Source of the DNA: Cinclus cinclus
Taxonomy: Eukaryota > Chordata > Aves > Passeriformes > Cinclidae
Direction of reading: 5' to 3'
NCBI RefSeq assembly: GCF_963662255.1
Contig: NC_085067.1
Span: forward strand, 62,001-126,000
Length of the DNA: 64,000 bases
Below are positions 41,368-61,399 of the stretch, in pieces. The notes under the pieces are model-generated. The model saw only the letters and a program-made list of their open reading frames with translations, made no database searches and was not told the DNA's origin. The translations under genes were made by a program, and so were the position numbers. Within the stretch, counting starts at the first letter, position 1. Every line of letters starts with the position of its first letter.

Positions 41368-41512
41368 AACACAGAACCACAAAATATTCTGTGCTGGAAG
41401 TGACCCACAAAGATCATCAAGTCCAACTCTTAAGTGAATGTCCCCTATGGGGATCAAACTCACAACCTTGGTGCAATTATAGCACCGTGATAAAGAATAC
41501 TGATCTAATAGT
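41368..41512 (-). mobile_element. tRNA-Ile-like, CR1-tailed SINE (TguSINE1-like)
   Basis: Read on minus, a degenerate tRNA head comes first: TTAGATCAGTAT at the A-box position, then GGTGCTATAATTGCACCAAG and GAGTTTGATCCCC at the B-box position, as in tRNA-Ile. A CR1-like tail follows (GATGATCTTTGTGGGTCACT) and ends TTTGTGGTTCTGTG. This architecture matches the SINE family known from passerines. Box mutations suggest an old, inactive copy. It directly abuts a minus-strand CR1. Confidence 0.75.
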
Positions 41513-41513
41513 T

Positions 41514-41903
41514 TGGGCTGGAAGGGTTTGATCACTGTGGTGATGATCTAGTCCAATTCCCCCTACAATAAGCAGGGATGTCCAACCCAAGTCATTCAAT
41601 GCTTCTATGATTTCAGCTTTATCAGAGTGCTCAGAGCCAAGCCCAAAACTGACCTGGAATTTTTCCTGGGATGGGGACCTCTCTGGGCCACCTGTGCTGG
41701 AAAAGAATTTTTTCCTTATATCTAGTCTAAATTAACCTTTTTTGTTTTAAACGGTTAACCCTTGTCCTATTGCTACAGGCCCTTCTGAAGTTTGTCCCAA
41801 TCTTTCTTAGAAGCCTCCTTTAAGTACCAAAAGGCTGCAGGAAGCTCTTCCCTGAGCCTTCTGCAGGCTGAACAGCCCCAGCCCTCTCAGCCTTTCTTCA
41901 TAG
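41514..41903 (-). mobile_element. CR1 LINE 3' fragment, antisense
   Basis: Read on minus, the fragment begins CTATGAAGAAAGGCTGAGAG and GGCTGGGGCTGTTCAGCCTG, and ends with GATCATCACCACAGTGATC and CCAGCCCAAACTATTAG. This is a typical 5'-truncated CR1 3' end, here followed by the SINE. Confidence 0.9.
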
Positions 41904-42369
41904 ATTATTTTGGACACTAGTGGAACACCAGAGTTCAGACCTATTAGGTTAATCTGCTTTGCAATTTCAGCAACGATGAAAGAAGACAGTTAACGAGGCT
42001 GCAGTATGAGCTCAAGAGAACTGTCCTACTTCAACAGAGAGTGGCAGCAGCTCTGCTGAGAGTTTGATTCTCTGAGGAATAAGACTATCTGCGGTATTTT
42101 TCATGCACCCAGTAAGGAATGTGGCAACATACTTAAAGTAGATTAATGCTGGTTGGTTAGACTCCTCCACAGAAAATGTGAGACTTTTCCAGACTGAGGA
42201 CTTGGGCCACTTCACAAATAGCACACCTATTTTCTACATCCAGACAAAATTCACAACGTGAGGAACCGCTCCTTTGTAAAACCCTTTTTAAAGCCGTTAC
42301 AGTGGAATGTGGTAAGCGAGCTGGTGCCAGCTGACCCCTAATGCAGTGCAGAACAGGACGTTTTCATCC

Positions 42370-42480
42370 AGCTCTAACGGGCCGGAAAGGTGAAGCTGCC
42401 GTGGCGCAGCCGGCCGTGCCGCTGTCCCCGCGGCTGTTCGTTAGCGCGGGGCCGCGCCCGCCCCTCCCGGAGCCGTTTCC
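42370..42480. promoter_or_regulatory. Short CpG-rich patch upstream of TEKT1
   Basis: About 110 bp with a sudden high density of CG dinucleotides (GCCGGCCGTGCC, CCGCGGCTG, GCGCGGGGCCGCGCCC) in AT-rich surroundings, 2.3 kb before the TEKT1 start codon. It could be the TEKT1 promoter with a non-coding first exon, or the start of a minus-strand non-coding transcript. No X-box (RFX site) could be recognised by eye. Confidence 0.4.
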
Positions 42481-43999
42481 TACCCCTGTAGGTCGGTAGA
42501 GAAAACCATCTGAGGTAAAACTACAGCTTTCTTTTGTCGCATAATGCATATTGCAGGATCAGGTGTAAATTTCATATTAACAGTTTAAAAGGAAATTGTC
42601 TTTTACGGTAGATGGCGTTGATGAACAGATTTGTGGTTTGTAGCTTTAATTTGTGGCACCGTAGCTACAATCTGGGCAGGACAGCATGAGATACTGGGTT
42701 TTCAGAACAAAACGGCTGAAATCCTACGGGTCTCACAATAACGTCCTGGCGAACCATCTACTGCGGGGTTCCTCAGCTTTCAAGGTGATTGAGCACATTT
42801 TCAGAAACATGACATTCTCTCTGCTCTGCTTCTTTTTGACCAATGTTACCTCTATATAATTTTGTGATCTTTTTGAATACTGTTGGGTTTCATTCTGAGA
42901 AAATCTGCTCTGATTTAAGCTGTAGCACAGCTATATGGAGGGGACACAGCTGTACCATCTGATGTCATGCTCTTTATCTCCTTCATCTCCTCCGTCTGGC
43001 TCCCAGTAGCTTTTCTCCCAGGAAAGAATATTGTTGACACAAAGATGGAGCATATTACTAAGGATATTTTATGACTGACATTTTAGATATCTAGATACTT
43101 AACACATCTCTCACTTGCTTTCACAATCTTTATGTATTTCTACAACAAATAAATTCAGAATTCCTGTCCACAGCTCTGGGAACTATCAAAAAATAATGCA
43201 CAGTGAACATGTGTTTTTTTCCAGATAGATTTTAACAAGAAATGGGTGAAATGAAGCACCACGGGCTTGTGTAGCACGCCTGCTCCGCCTGGTGCCGCAG
43301 CGCCAGGCTGATAGCCTGGTAGCGACTGTAGCTCCCAGGGCAGCCACTGCCTTCCCCGCAGCAAGAGCCACCTTCTGCAGTATTCAGCCGCACATTAAAA
43401 AATAATCTGTGCTGCTGCTGATGAGATTGAGGCTGAAAGACCCTTCCTAAGGAAGGGGAACTGAGGATGTGGCACTTTGCCAGGTTTTGAACTTCAGGGC
43501 AGTTCAGTCGAGGAGCAGATCAGTGGGAGGTGTGTGAGGGAGAAGGAAGCTGAGTCAGGGTAGTTCTGCTTAATGGAGTGTGGGCAGAGCTGCATGGTAC
43601 TGAGAAGAAGCTGTGTGCATTTGGACTCCGCAGCTGTCTCAGGAACACTGGATGAGCATCCTGTAAGAATAGGAATTTTGTAATCAAACTACTTTGCACA
43701 AATATGGGGCATTGGTTTCACCCTCCATTAAACAAGTGTTCTCAGTATGCTTTGTTCTTTGTTCTACTTTAGTTCATTCTGGACTTTCCCATTTCGTCAT
43801 TTGCCTGATGAATTTTCTCCTTCAGCTTCTCAGGTCCCATTTTAGTTTGGGGTTTGTTTTTTGTTTGGTTTTTTGCTTTGTTGTGCTGTGTGGTTTTGGG
43901 GTTTTTTGATTGGTTGGATTTTCTTTTGTTGTGGTTTTTTTGTTTGTTTGTTTGTTTGTTTTTTCCCTAATCATCATGAGAAAAAAATCACCTAATCAA
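42481..43999. other. Non-coding interval before TEKT1
   Basis: No coding exon recognised. A second, smaller CpG-richer patch lies at about 43260-43370. A T/G-rich tract with (TTTG)n occupies about 43850-43966. It may be 5' UTR intron of TEKT1 if the CpG patch at 42370-42480 is its promoter. Confidence 0.5.
43850..43966. repeat. T/G-rich tract with (TTTG)n
   Basis: Low-complexity T/G sequence ending in about six TTTG units. It lies just before the CR1 fragment that starts near 44000 and may have been its insertion neighbourhood. Confidence 0.85.
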
Positions 44000-44173
44000 G
44001 CATTGGAACAGGCTGCTCTGGGAAGTGGTGGAATTCTCATCCCTGGATGTGTTCAAAAGGCATGTGGATTTGGCACTTGAGGATATGGTTCAGTGGTGAA
44101 CACAGCTGTGCTGCATTAACAGTTGGACTCAATGATCTTAGAGGTCTTTTCCAACCTTAATAATTCTATGATT
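44000..44173 (+). mobile_element. CR1 LINE 3' fragment
   Basis: Contains GGAACAGGCTGCTCTGGGAA, CCCTGGATGTGTTCAAAAGG and the 3' terminus GACTCAATGATCTTAGAGGT with TTCCAACCTTAATAATTCTATGAT. It is a 170-bp, 5'-truncated CR1 3' end in plus orientation. Confidence 0.93.
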
Positions 44174-44603
44174 ACATTTATTTTTACAGTTTAGATTTTA
44201 TCCATCTCTCCAGCCATATTCTTGAAAAGTGTTTACTTTTCTCCAACCTCTGTGAGCCTATTTATTTTTATATCTGTTCACTTTTCTCTTGTTTTCTGTG
44301 ATTGCTTGTTTAGTAATACTATCCTCCTCTACAGGTCTCCTTTCCCTTCTCCTTCCTATTGCATAGTCCATCTTTTCCTGTCTGTTCCACTTCTCTTCCC
44401 CAAAATTCCACTCACAAGTTCTTCCATTTCTATATTCTCCCACTCCAAACACATCAGCACATTCTTCCCTACATAACAGCAAAGACTTGGGGAACTTTGA
44501 GCAAGAAATCTTTTCTTTGCATATCAATGTCATTTTTGCAGGTAAAAATAACAAAATATATCTCATCCTTATAGAACTGTCTTCTTCCCTTCTTGCTTCG
44601 GAA

Positions 44604-44722
44604 AATATAATATAATATAATATAATATAATATAATATAATATAATATAGTATAGTATAGTATAGTATAATATAATATAATATAATATAATATAATATAA
44701 TATAATATAATATATATAATAT
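44604..44722. repeat. (TATAA)n microsatellite
   Basis: About 24 copies of the pentamer TATAA, with a central block of four TATAG variants (about 44646-44667). The right end is about 65 bp before the TEKT1 start codon. It is probably in a 5' UTR intron or the proximal promoter of TEKT1. Confidence 0.95.
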
Positions 44723-44755
44723 CTCAGTTTTCAGGTTCCACATTCCAAGAACTGA

Positions 44756-49125
<4,370 letters not shown>

Positions 49126-49317
49126 AGTCATCATACTGGGAGATTGTGCTCCAAAGAACCAGCTCCTGCTGAAATTTTATTGACAAACTTGTAAATTTAT
49201 TGGCTTGGCTCAATGCTGTCTAGTTATGTGAGGTAATTAAAACAGACCTTTTACTTACAGCTATCTGTTTCACAGCTATCTATGCTCTAAAATGTTTGAT
49301 TAAATCTTCCACTTGCC

Positions 49318-49323
49318 AATAAA
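49318..49323 (+). terminator. TEKT1: Polyadenylation signal of TEKT1
   Basis: AATAAA 193 nt after the TEKT1 stop codon, in AT-rich context with TTCTTCCATGTTTCTCTCCTGTG downstream. It is the only canonical hexamer close to the stop on this strand. Confidence 0.7.
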
Positions 49324-49891
49324 ATTCCAGAATAGTGAGAAATGCCTTCTTCCATGTTTCTCTCCTGTGTAACCAATTATATATTTTGCCATTGGAAAGT
49401 GTCAAAAGGCAACTGTGTGGAAGCTAGAGCAGGAGCGTCCTCATAAATCACTTATTAGAAAGCTGGGCAAGTTGGAGGGATGTCTCTCAGTACCAGCCAT
49501 GCTATGTTTTGTTTTTATCTTAGCATCTGCTGCTAACAAATAGACAGTATGGACAACTTAACAGGACCTAACTAATACTCTCTAACTGATACACTAGATA
49601 GTGCATTTGTCTGCATCTTAATTGAGATCAAGTCAAGGTTGACTTTGGGAAAATCACTTCCTCATCCCATGTCTCAGTTTCCCTGTTCATAAAATAGAAA
49701 CAATGAGATGGGCTTCAATGGTAAAATGTTTGAAGCGCTACAATGAGAAGTGCTGAAAAAATTTTTATCAGAGATGCCTGTAAGGGTGGAAAAGGGATCA
49801 CTGTTTCCTTTGGTTCTGACAAGGACAAAGAAAGCAAGGGCAAGAATAAATAATGCTGGAGACAAAGGAGTCCAGTTTCCAAGTTTAACAT

Positions 49892-49897
49892 TTTAAT
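49892..49897 (-). terminator. FBXO39: Candidate polyadenylation signal of FBXO39
   Basis: ATTAAA on minus (TTTAAT on plus), about 150 nt past the FBXO39 stop. It is a common variant hexamer, and no AATAAA is closer on this strand. Confidence 0.4.
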
Positions 49898-50045
49898 GCA
49901 TGGAGTTTAAAGTTGTCCCTTGCCTCTCTCTTCCTGGAATAACTCTCTTTTAGAGGCACTGCTGTCAAAATTCAAATCCATTTCTAAATCCCTGCAAAGG
50001 ATCCGTTAATACAGATGTCACTGGCTGTTCTTCTCTTCCTGTAGT

Positions 50046-54960
<4,915 letters not shown>

Positions 54961-55134
54961 GGGACTGTGGCTTGGATACGCAAGCGGACAACCCAGCCCG
55001 AGTCCTTGACTACTCCAGCTGACGCGGATCTCCGGACCGCGGGCCGCAGAGGCGGCAGGGCCGCGGGCGGGGGCGCAGCGCAGCCCCAGCGGTTGTGCCC
55101 GGGACGTTCCTTCCCCTCCCCTCCGGCCCGGGGC

Positions 55135-55200
55135 TTTCCCTTTCCCTTTCCCTTTCCCTTTCCCTTTCCCTTTCCCTTTCCCTTTCCCTTTCCCTTTCCC
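55135..55200. repeat. (TTTCCC)11 hexamer array
   Basis: Eleven perfect copies of TTTCCC (GGGAAA on minus), 66 bp, beginning 152 bp before the first PIMREG CCAAT box. The G-rich strand has the spacing of a potential G-quadruplex (GGG with 3-base loops). It is not the vertebrate telomere motif. Confidence 0.97.
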
Positions 55201-55349
55201 TTCTCCTCCCGTCCCCTCCCCTCAGGCCCGCCCCCCCCTCACCCGCGGCTGCTCCCAGTAACGGCAGCAGCGCGCGCGGGGCTCAGCCAATTGCGGCGGG
55301 CGGCGGCGGCGGCGGGGCCAATCCGGGGGCTCGGGGGCTCGGCGCGGCG

Positions 55350-55355
55350 TTCAAA
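55350..55355. promoter_or_regulatory. PIMREG: CHR-type element (TTCAAA)
   Basis: GGCGTTCAAACGCG contains the reverse complement of the CHR core TTTGAA, downstream of two CCAAT boxes and about 60 bp before the inferred first donor. CHR elements are bound by the MuvB core and confer G2/M timing. Confidence 0.6.
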
Positions 55356-56417
55356 CGCGGGGAGGGGGCGGCTCGGTCCCGACCGGGCCCCGGTTCCGTC
55401 CGGCGCGCTGAGTAAGTACTGCCCGAACAGCTGCCAGAGCGGCCGGTCTCGGCCCACTTTCCCCGAACCCGTCTCCTCAGTCCTTGGGACTTTTCGCCCT
55501 TGTTTCTACCGTCCCTGTGGGTGCAATACCGGCACCGGCTGCGCCCGCCCGGTGCACCCGTGTCCCGTTAGCCCGATGTAGTGGCACGGCGGATCTACCG
55601 CGGCTGTCGACGGGGAGCACAGCCAGTGCCGGCAGAGCGGTGTCCCTGCGGCGACAGCGGCCCGGACGAGGCCTGGGGCTGTACGTGTGCAGTGTCCCGG
55701 CCGGGGGCTACCCCAGACCGCCGTGGCCCACGGAGGAAATAGAGCACCGCGTTGTCCTGTTTGTGCAATACCCGTTTGATTACAGGTCACTGTAACCGTA
55801 CCGCAGCAGCGGCTCTCTCGGGTCATTTCACCTGAATCGTGTTTGCTAGCAAGTAAAAATCAAGAATTGAAAGTATGTATGTGTGTATGTTGAAAGTGTC
55901 GTAGCTCATATAGATAACTAGCATTTTAGCCCTTCCCACCAAAGTCTTCTGCCAGTAATAATCCTGTCTGTTTCAGGACTTACATATCCACAATTGTGAC
56001 TGAAGCAGAAGCCTTCAGCAAGTACGGCAGGAGACAATAACAGCTGCATAAACTTGTCTCACAGTGGAGGGTTGTTTTGATTAAAGGCAAAAATTTGGAA
56101 TATCAGATCTTGATCTGAGACACAAACAAAAAGATGTACTCATAGAGCATTCTACCTCTCAAACTTGAGTTTTGCAGTGGAATTGCAGTACAAGGCTTCT
56201 TTGAGGACTTGCACAAACCTAAATACCTGTAGAAATCAACCCTGTTCTCTTTCAAGCAAGTAAGTCTGCTCTGGTTTTCTTGTTTTGGGCAATGTAACCA
56301 AATATACTGTGTAACAGTTTCCATTTCTCTTGTTTTAACTCCGTATTATACCTCGTTCTAAGCTTTGCTCTCACTTTTTTTTTTTTAGAAATAAAGTTGA
56401 GCAAGAACAGGAAAAAG

Positions 56418-56708
56418 ATGGCATCTGTACTCCAAAATGTCAAAGCAACAGTGGCGTGGCGGAAACACCGGCTCCTAGCTGACCTCAATGAGAATGAGAG
56501 CCCTGTGCCTGACAAATTCAAGAGCAGGGCCTCTCTGAGTTCTCTCAATACCATTCGCATGTCTTTAAGGAAACGGGTACTACTAAAGCGAGTAGAGCTG
56601 AATTTCCATAAAACCCCAACTAGGGAAATTCTGGAACCAAGACAGAGGTGCCAAACTCTTCACACTATTAAAAGAACAGCAAAAGATGCTTTTGGAACAG
56701 TGTCTCAG
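56418..56708 (+). CDS. PIMREG: PIMREG coding exon 1
   Basis: 97 codons; the exon itself begins at 56389 after a long T-tract and TAG. It ends GTGTCTCAG|GTATTT, phase 0. It is rich in Arg/Lys and Leu (SLNTIRMSLRKRVLLKRVEL), ending AKDAFGTVSQ, which parallels human AKSALGAVSQ. Confidence 0.92.
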
Positions 56709-59700
56709 GTATTTTGCCCTTGCAGTGGAACATAGATAGAATTTTACTTTTGCTTCTACTCCAGTACTAAGATTTCTGAATTCTGTACTGTGTACTGTAT
56801 TCTGGGGAGTCCATTCCCACACACTTGCACAACTTAGTAGTTGTCTCATAGCTACTAACTTTTAAAATCTTTAACATCTTTTCCTGAAGTATAGACAGAC
56901 AAATTATGGATCTGGCAGAACATGGAGGAAGGTGAAGATATTTTATTTTATTATTTAATAAGAGCTTTTCCCCTACTGTATTTAATCATATATGGCAGAA
57001 CAGCCTTCACAGGGAGGAAGTCGGGTAGAGATTGCCATCGCTTGCAAAGAATTGTTACTGAGAAATGTACAGCACTTCAGATTTTTTTTCTTGTATTCAT
57101 TCTCCTGTACCCATACTGTTTACTATTACAGTTAATCTAAATTTAGACTGACAAAACTTGCTACAAGGTAGCAGGGTAGCAGATTCAGGCTTGCACTTCC
57201 CTTTCTTGGAGACCTCGGATATTTAAATGCATGAGTTCTGTGTTGGGGAGCCCGACCTTTTCCAGCCTAAGAGCAGCAGGACCTTTGCTCCAATGCCTGC
57301 TCTGAAGTCCTTGACAAGTGCCAAGGGTTAGGGCAGCAAGCAACTCCTACAATGCAAATGAGTACAGAGGTTGAGATGCATTCATGTTAGTTGAAACCTG
57401 ATATGAGAAGGGAAGCTAGGAATTCAGCCCAATTACTCCTAGTCTTCCTGGTTTCAGACTTGAGGCTGAGTTCATTTAGCCTAACATGTCTAATGCTTCT
57501 TTCAGAAAATACAAAAGTCTTGCCAAAGCCCAGTACGCTCTGTGGTGACCCTTCCAGCTGAATCCATCAGCAGCAGCTGTGTGACCAGTTCTACCAAAAA
57601 AAGAAGTACTACACCTCAAACACCTTGTTCTAAGACTGTTACTCCAGCAGCCAGTTCCAAAGGCACTCCAAGGTCCAGCAAAAGGGCCTTGCTTGGGCCA
57701 ACAAGGGTATCAGAACATAGAGAATGGAGGGATTTCTCATCCTGGCTTGGTAAAAATGCTGTCACTCTCCAGAGATCCAGAAGAGCAGCAGCACTGAAGA
57801 GCCCTTATTCATCACCTGGTCCTTCCAGCAGAAAGATGTAAGTCACACTCTTGTGTAACTTTTTTTTTTTTTAATTAAAAAATTTACTTTGATTAGAGTA
57901 TCTGATAAAGTCCAAGGCAAAGTATGAAGTTTTCTGTCCTATTCCCCTGACAGCGTGTGCTGCTCAAATAGTCAAAGTAGTTCCAGCTCTCTGTATAGAC
58001 AGGGATTGAGCTTTGCATAAAGCTGAAACGTAGAAAGTAATTTTTTCCTAGAAACATACCTGAGTTCTTTGCTGGGGCCTTTTGGGTAAAGGAAAATGCT
58101 CTGTATGTATCTCAGTCCGTCTTCATTGTAACTTTTCTGAAAAGTTTGCTATTTGTATTGCAAAGATACCAGGAATAGCTCTGTTTATGTTGAGTTCTTT
58201 ATCGAATGCAGGGAGATTCCTGCCTTAAAGAACAAACACAAATTAGATCAAGGCTTGTGAGCTAGGGACATATTTAAAAATGTGCACATGAGTTTTTCTT
58301 TTGGTCAAAGTCACAAGAAAGGTTAAAGCTAGAAGCTGAATCCAAGCCTTGTGAATCTGAATCCGGTGTCTGAGTTGGAAGACAGCTATTTGGGGGATGA
58401 GTGGAGATGTGAAGCAGCTGGCCAATGGAATTAAGAGCATAATTGCCACTGCCCTAAACTTCTCTGGGTAAAGTCTAGAGGTAACAAGAATGGTACTGCA
58501 GGGATGGAGGCTTGAGTGGTGTTGCCTAGTCAGCCTGTCCTGTTTGATCTTTAGCAATGACCATTCTGTTTGCAGAGAGTTTGACTGCGAGCTGGAACTG
58601 GTCTCCTCAGGGATTTGCCAGCTGAAGTGTATCTCCCAAGCAATTGATGATGCCATTGTGAAAGAGGAGAGGTAAATACTGCTAAGCATCCCTCAACGTT
58701 TGGCACAGGTTCAGGTGCCACCTGAACATAGCCAATTGCAGGCTAAGTAGTCCCTGTAACTCAGGATGAGGAATAGTTGCAGAACTTTTTCAGGTGTAAT
58801 GTAGTAATCAATTTTTTTCTTTAAGATACCTGGGAAGATTAAATCTGCAGTTGCATTTGCAGCTTCTAAACATGACAAATGCTGTCCTTGTCTTTAGCTT
58901 CCTTGTTGTGGAAGTCAGATTTTTAGCAGAAAGGGCCTACCTTTGTGTGAGAACAGTACCTCCCTGATCCTTGTCTAAAAGAGGTGCCAATCCAAGCTGG
59001 GAGAGGAGGTGGGAGAATTCCAGTGTACTGACAGTCTGCACATCTATAAAAAAAATCATTATTTTATTATGTAGCATTATGTTAACAAACAGTCCATGGT
59101 ACCCAGATGAAGAAGCCTCTTATAAAACACCTTGGTTAATCCACAAGGTGGTAGGCTGCTGTATTTGTGAAGGTTATGTTGTTCTGAATTAGACATATTA
59201 AGAAAGTAAAAATTAAAGGTCAGAAATCTCATCACAGAGTGACTCCCTAAACTTCTTCCTCTCCTAGAACACTTTATGTCAAGCATTCAGTAACTAAATG
59301 TCAAGCACCTCAAATTCTCTAGAGAGTTTAGCATTAAGTACTTTACCTACAAAGAGGTAAGAGCTTAATATCCCAGATAATTGCAAACATTTGTACCAAT
59401 GGGGCCATGTCTAGATAACTATAGGTTAAAGCTTGGATCAAGTTAATTTTATCATATCCACTGAAAGTTTACTAACTCTCATTCCTAATATTCTCCCATC
59501 TGCTAGTGATATGACAGCTTCTCTCATTTGTAACTGAAGATAGTAGCAAGCAGGTAAAGTAGTTGTTCACTTACCTTGTCTATGTCTGCATGCATCTGTG
59601 GGGAGAAGAAACTGCTGTTTAGAGAGAAAGGCTTATCTCGCGTGCTTTAAGGCAGTATTATGTAGAACCACAGGCTTCTTCCTTCATATTCTCTGTGGCC

Positions 59701-60824
59701 ATCTCTGCTGCAGCAGATCATTGTGCAGTTGTAAAACTTCACCTCCAAATAGTGGATTAGTGAGTCCTTGTGGGTTCATAATGAACCTCCTAAGCAAACA
59801 TCAGCTTTTCTCACCCCAGACCAAAAAGTGACTGGTACTAATCTTTTTGTCACTGAAGTTCTCACTGGTTACTAATGATCACAAAGCATGAGAGAACCAA
59901 CCACTATCCTGAGCTGTCTGATTTTACAGCCTTTCTTTTCCATCTCTCAATTTTCATAGCAGTTGAGTCCATGCTACCACAATTAACAGCAGCTCATAAC
60001 TGTGTTGGTGGTATTTTTAAACACAGCAATAGTACCCAAATGGATGTGACATAAATACCTTCACCCATTAAGTTGGAAGTGGGTTTTTTTTTGTTAAAGG
60101 GAAAGGTGCATCCTGAATACTAGGTCCTATTTTAGCAACAAAGATAGGGGCAAGACACTTTGCTGTAACTTTTTAAGAAAAAAATGAGAGCAGCTCCAAA
60201 TGCTGGGCTGATGCTTTCAGCAGTGATCTGTACTGCTTCCACAATTTGGTCCAGTACTCCTGCATGTGTAGATGCATACAATATGCTCTGTTATTGCCTA
60301 ATTGTCTGCTGGAGTAACTGTGAAATTATTTTTTTGGAGATGCCTTTAGTCTTGCATGAGACTTTCTGTTCTGGTATCCAGTTGCCAGGAGTTTTTATAT
60401 TAGTGCTCCCTTTTCATTTTTTTTTCATCATGAAGCAAACCTTGATCTCAAATGATTGTTTCCAGCTCCATGTATTGTTCTACTGTTTTGCATTTTAATG
60501 AATTAGATAATATCACAAGAAACGTGCCTGTTGCTAGTTAAAATTTGCTTAATTTGTGTACTGCCATTTATGTTCACTGAAGGTAACAAAATAGATTTCT
60601 TGCTAGTGTTTAGAACAGTTACACAGTGGAAGTGTACCAGACCTCTTCCTTTCTCCCATCTACTTCCCAGCAATTTGTATGACAACCAGTTGAATAACTC
60701 TACTGACTTCATGCTGCTAATGGTGGCCCCGTTCTTGTGCAGGCAAGAAGCAATATCCAACTACTACTATGTAATGGCACAAAACTCAGTCTGTGCATCG
60801 ACCCCTGAAACTATCTCAAGCTAG
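56418..60824 (+). CDS. PIMREG: PICALM-interacting mitotic regulator (4 coding exons)
   Basis: Exons 56418-56708, 57506-57837, 58576-58671 and 60743-60824 join in phase to 267 codons including stop (266 residues; human about 238-248). PIMREG (FAM64A, CATS) is a nuclear, mitotically expressed protein that binds PICALM and influences anaphase timing. The family is largely disordered and poorly conserved. Identification rests on short anchors: MASVLQN at the start, SQKIQKSCQS at the exon 1-2 join, RRAAALKSPYSS, and LELVSSGICQLKCISQAIDD followed by AIVKEE. The N-terminal half is basic; an RASL sequence at 37-40 resembles a destruction box. The last exon is the least certain part: it gives EAISNYYYVMAQN, unlike the human tail. 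The upstream in-frame TTG at 56397 is not a start. The ATG lies 29 nt inside its exon, after a 5' UTR intron. Confidence 0.88.
57506..57837 (+). CDS. PIMREG: PIMREG coding exon 2
   Basis: 332 nt, phase 0 in and phase 2 out, GCTTCTTTCAG to AAAGAT|GTAAGT. It encodes KIQKSCQS, a Ser/Thr/Pro-rich stretch with several SP/TP sites, and the conserved SRRAAALKSPYSSPGPSSRK. Confidence 0.92.
58576..58671 (+). CDS. PIMREG: PIMREG coding exon 3
   Basis: 96 nt, phase 2 in and out, TCTGTTTGCAG to GAGAG|GTAAAT. It encodes an acidic, amphipathic segment (EFDCELELVSSGICQLKCIS) matching the human C-terminal helix. Confidence 0.9.
60743..60824 (+). CDS. PIMREG: PIMREG coding exon 4 and stop (probable)
   Basis: 82 nt after CGTTCTTGTGCAG, phase 2 in, ending TAG at 60822-60824. 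It gives QEAISNYYYVMAQNSVCAST and a short tail. The phase fits and the acceptor is good, but there is no clear sequence match to the human end, so a different terminal exon is possible. Confidence 0.65.
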
Positions 60825-61363
60825 CAGAAGGCAAGCAAAGAAACTCCATCAAGCACCTAGACAGAGATGGCTGTAACTGCTTTTTCATGTTTCCAAGTTT
60901 ATGAGCTCATATAAAGGAGAGGTCTGTAGGGCACCTGAAAGGCTGCACTCTATACACTTAAATGAGCTATTACTTTTTTTTTTTTTTGATGAAGCAGCTC
61001 AGGACTTCCCTTGCTTTCTCTTTCCAAGTAAAGAGAGAATCAAAATATACCAACCACAGTGTATCATCTCTCGCTGAGATGAGGGAACCCTCTTGAAAGT
61101 GACTTGCATAAGGCAGTAAGTACTTAAAAACTGATGCTGAACTGGTCAGTAAGAATGGCCAAAGTAAGAGCTTATGATAGACTTATGAAGGGTAATCCTA
61201 GGTAAGACTAGTGTTTAAACTGGTATCCAGCAGCCATGAGATTTAGCCCAAACATTTTCCATGTGAAAAAGATTGGTGTCTTATTTTGAAAGCCTAACTT
61301 GTTGCTTTTTTTTTTTTTTTTTATTAACATACTAAAAGTTATTCATCATATTAGCTGGAAGTT

Positions 61364-61369
61364 AATAAA
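61364..61369 (+). terminator. PIMREG: Candidate polyadenylation signal of PIMREG
   Basis: AATAAA 540 nt after the stop codon. GT-rich sequence (AGGTGTCTGTGGTGTC) follows about 50 nt downstream, as expected for a cleavage site. Further AATAAA hexamers lie at 62766 and 62824. Confidence 0.5.
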
Positions 61370-61399
61370 ACAGTAGTGGCATCTTTGAGTTCTAAGCAA

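Larger units (their letters stand above)
54965..55800 (+). promoter_or_regulatory. PIMREG: CpG-island promoter of PIMREG
   Basis: High G+C and CpG density centred on about 55210-55420. Two CCAAT boxes lie at 55287-55291 and 55318-55322, 31 bp apart. A TTCAAA (reverse of the CHR motif TTTGAA) lies at 55350-55355, 28 bp beyond. This spacing is the established NF-Y/CHR layout of late cell-cycle (G2/M) genes controlled by DREAM and B-MYB-MuvB. A likely non-coding first exon ends at 55411 (GCTGA|GTAAGT). Confidence 0.72.

Noticed and set aside
41420..41512. Functional tRNA-Ile gene on minus
   Set aside because: Both internal promoter boxes are mutated, the acceptor stem is not closed, and a CR1-type tail follows. 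It is a SINE head.
44258..44743. 161-codon minus-strand open frame near TEKT1
   Set aside because: Its N-terminal part is a Tyr/Ile repeat read from the TATAA microsatellite, and the remainder shows no homology.
55135..55200. Interstitial telomere repeat
   Set aside because: The unit is TTTCCC/GGGAAA, not the vertebrate CCCTAA/TTAGGG.
54967..55581. 204-codon plus-strand open frame in the PIMREG CpG island
   Set aside because: Half of it is Phe-Pro repeats read from (TTTCCC)n and the rest is GC-rich promoter DNA. GC-rich DNA lacks stops. It crosses the inferred first splice donor.
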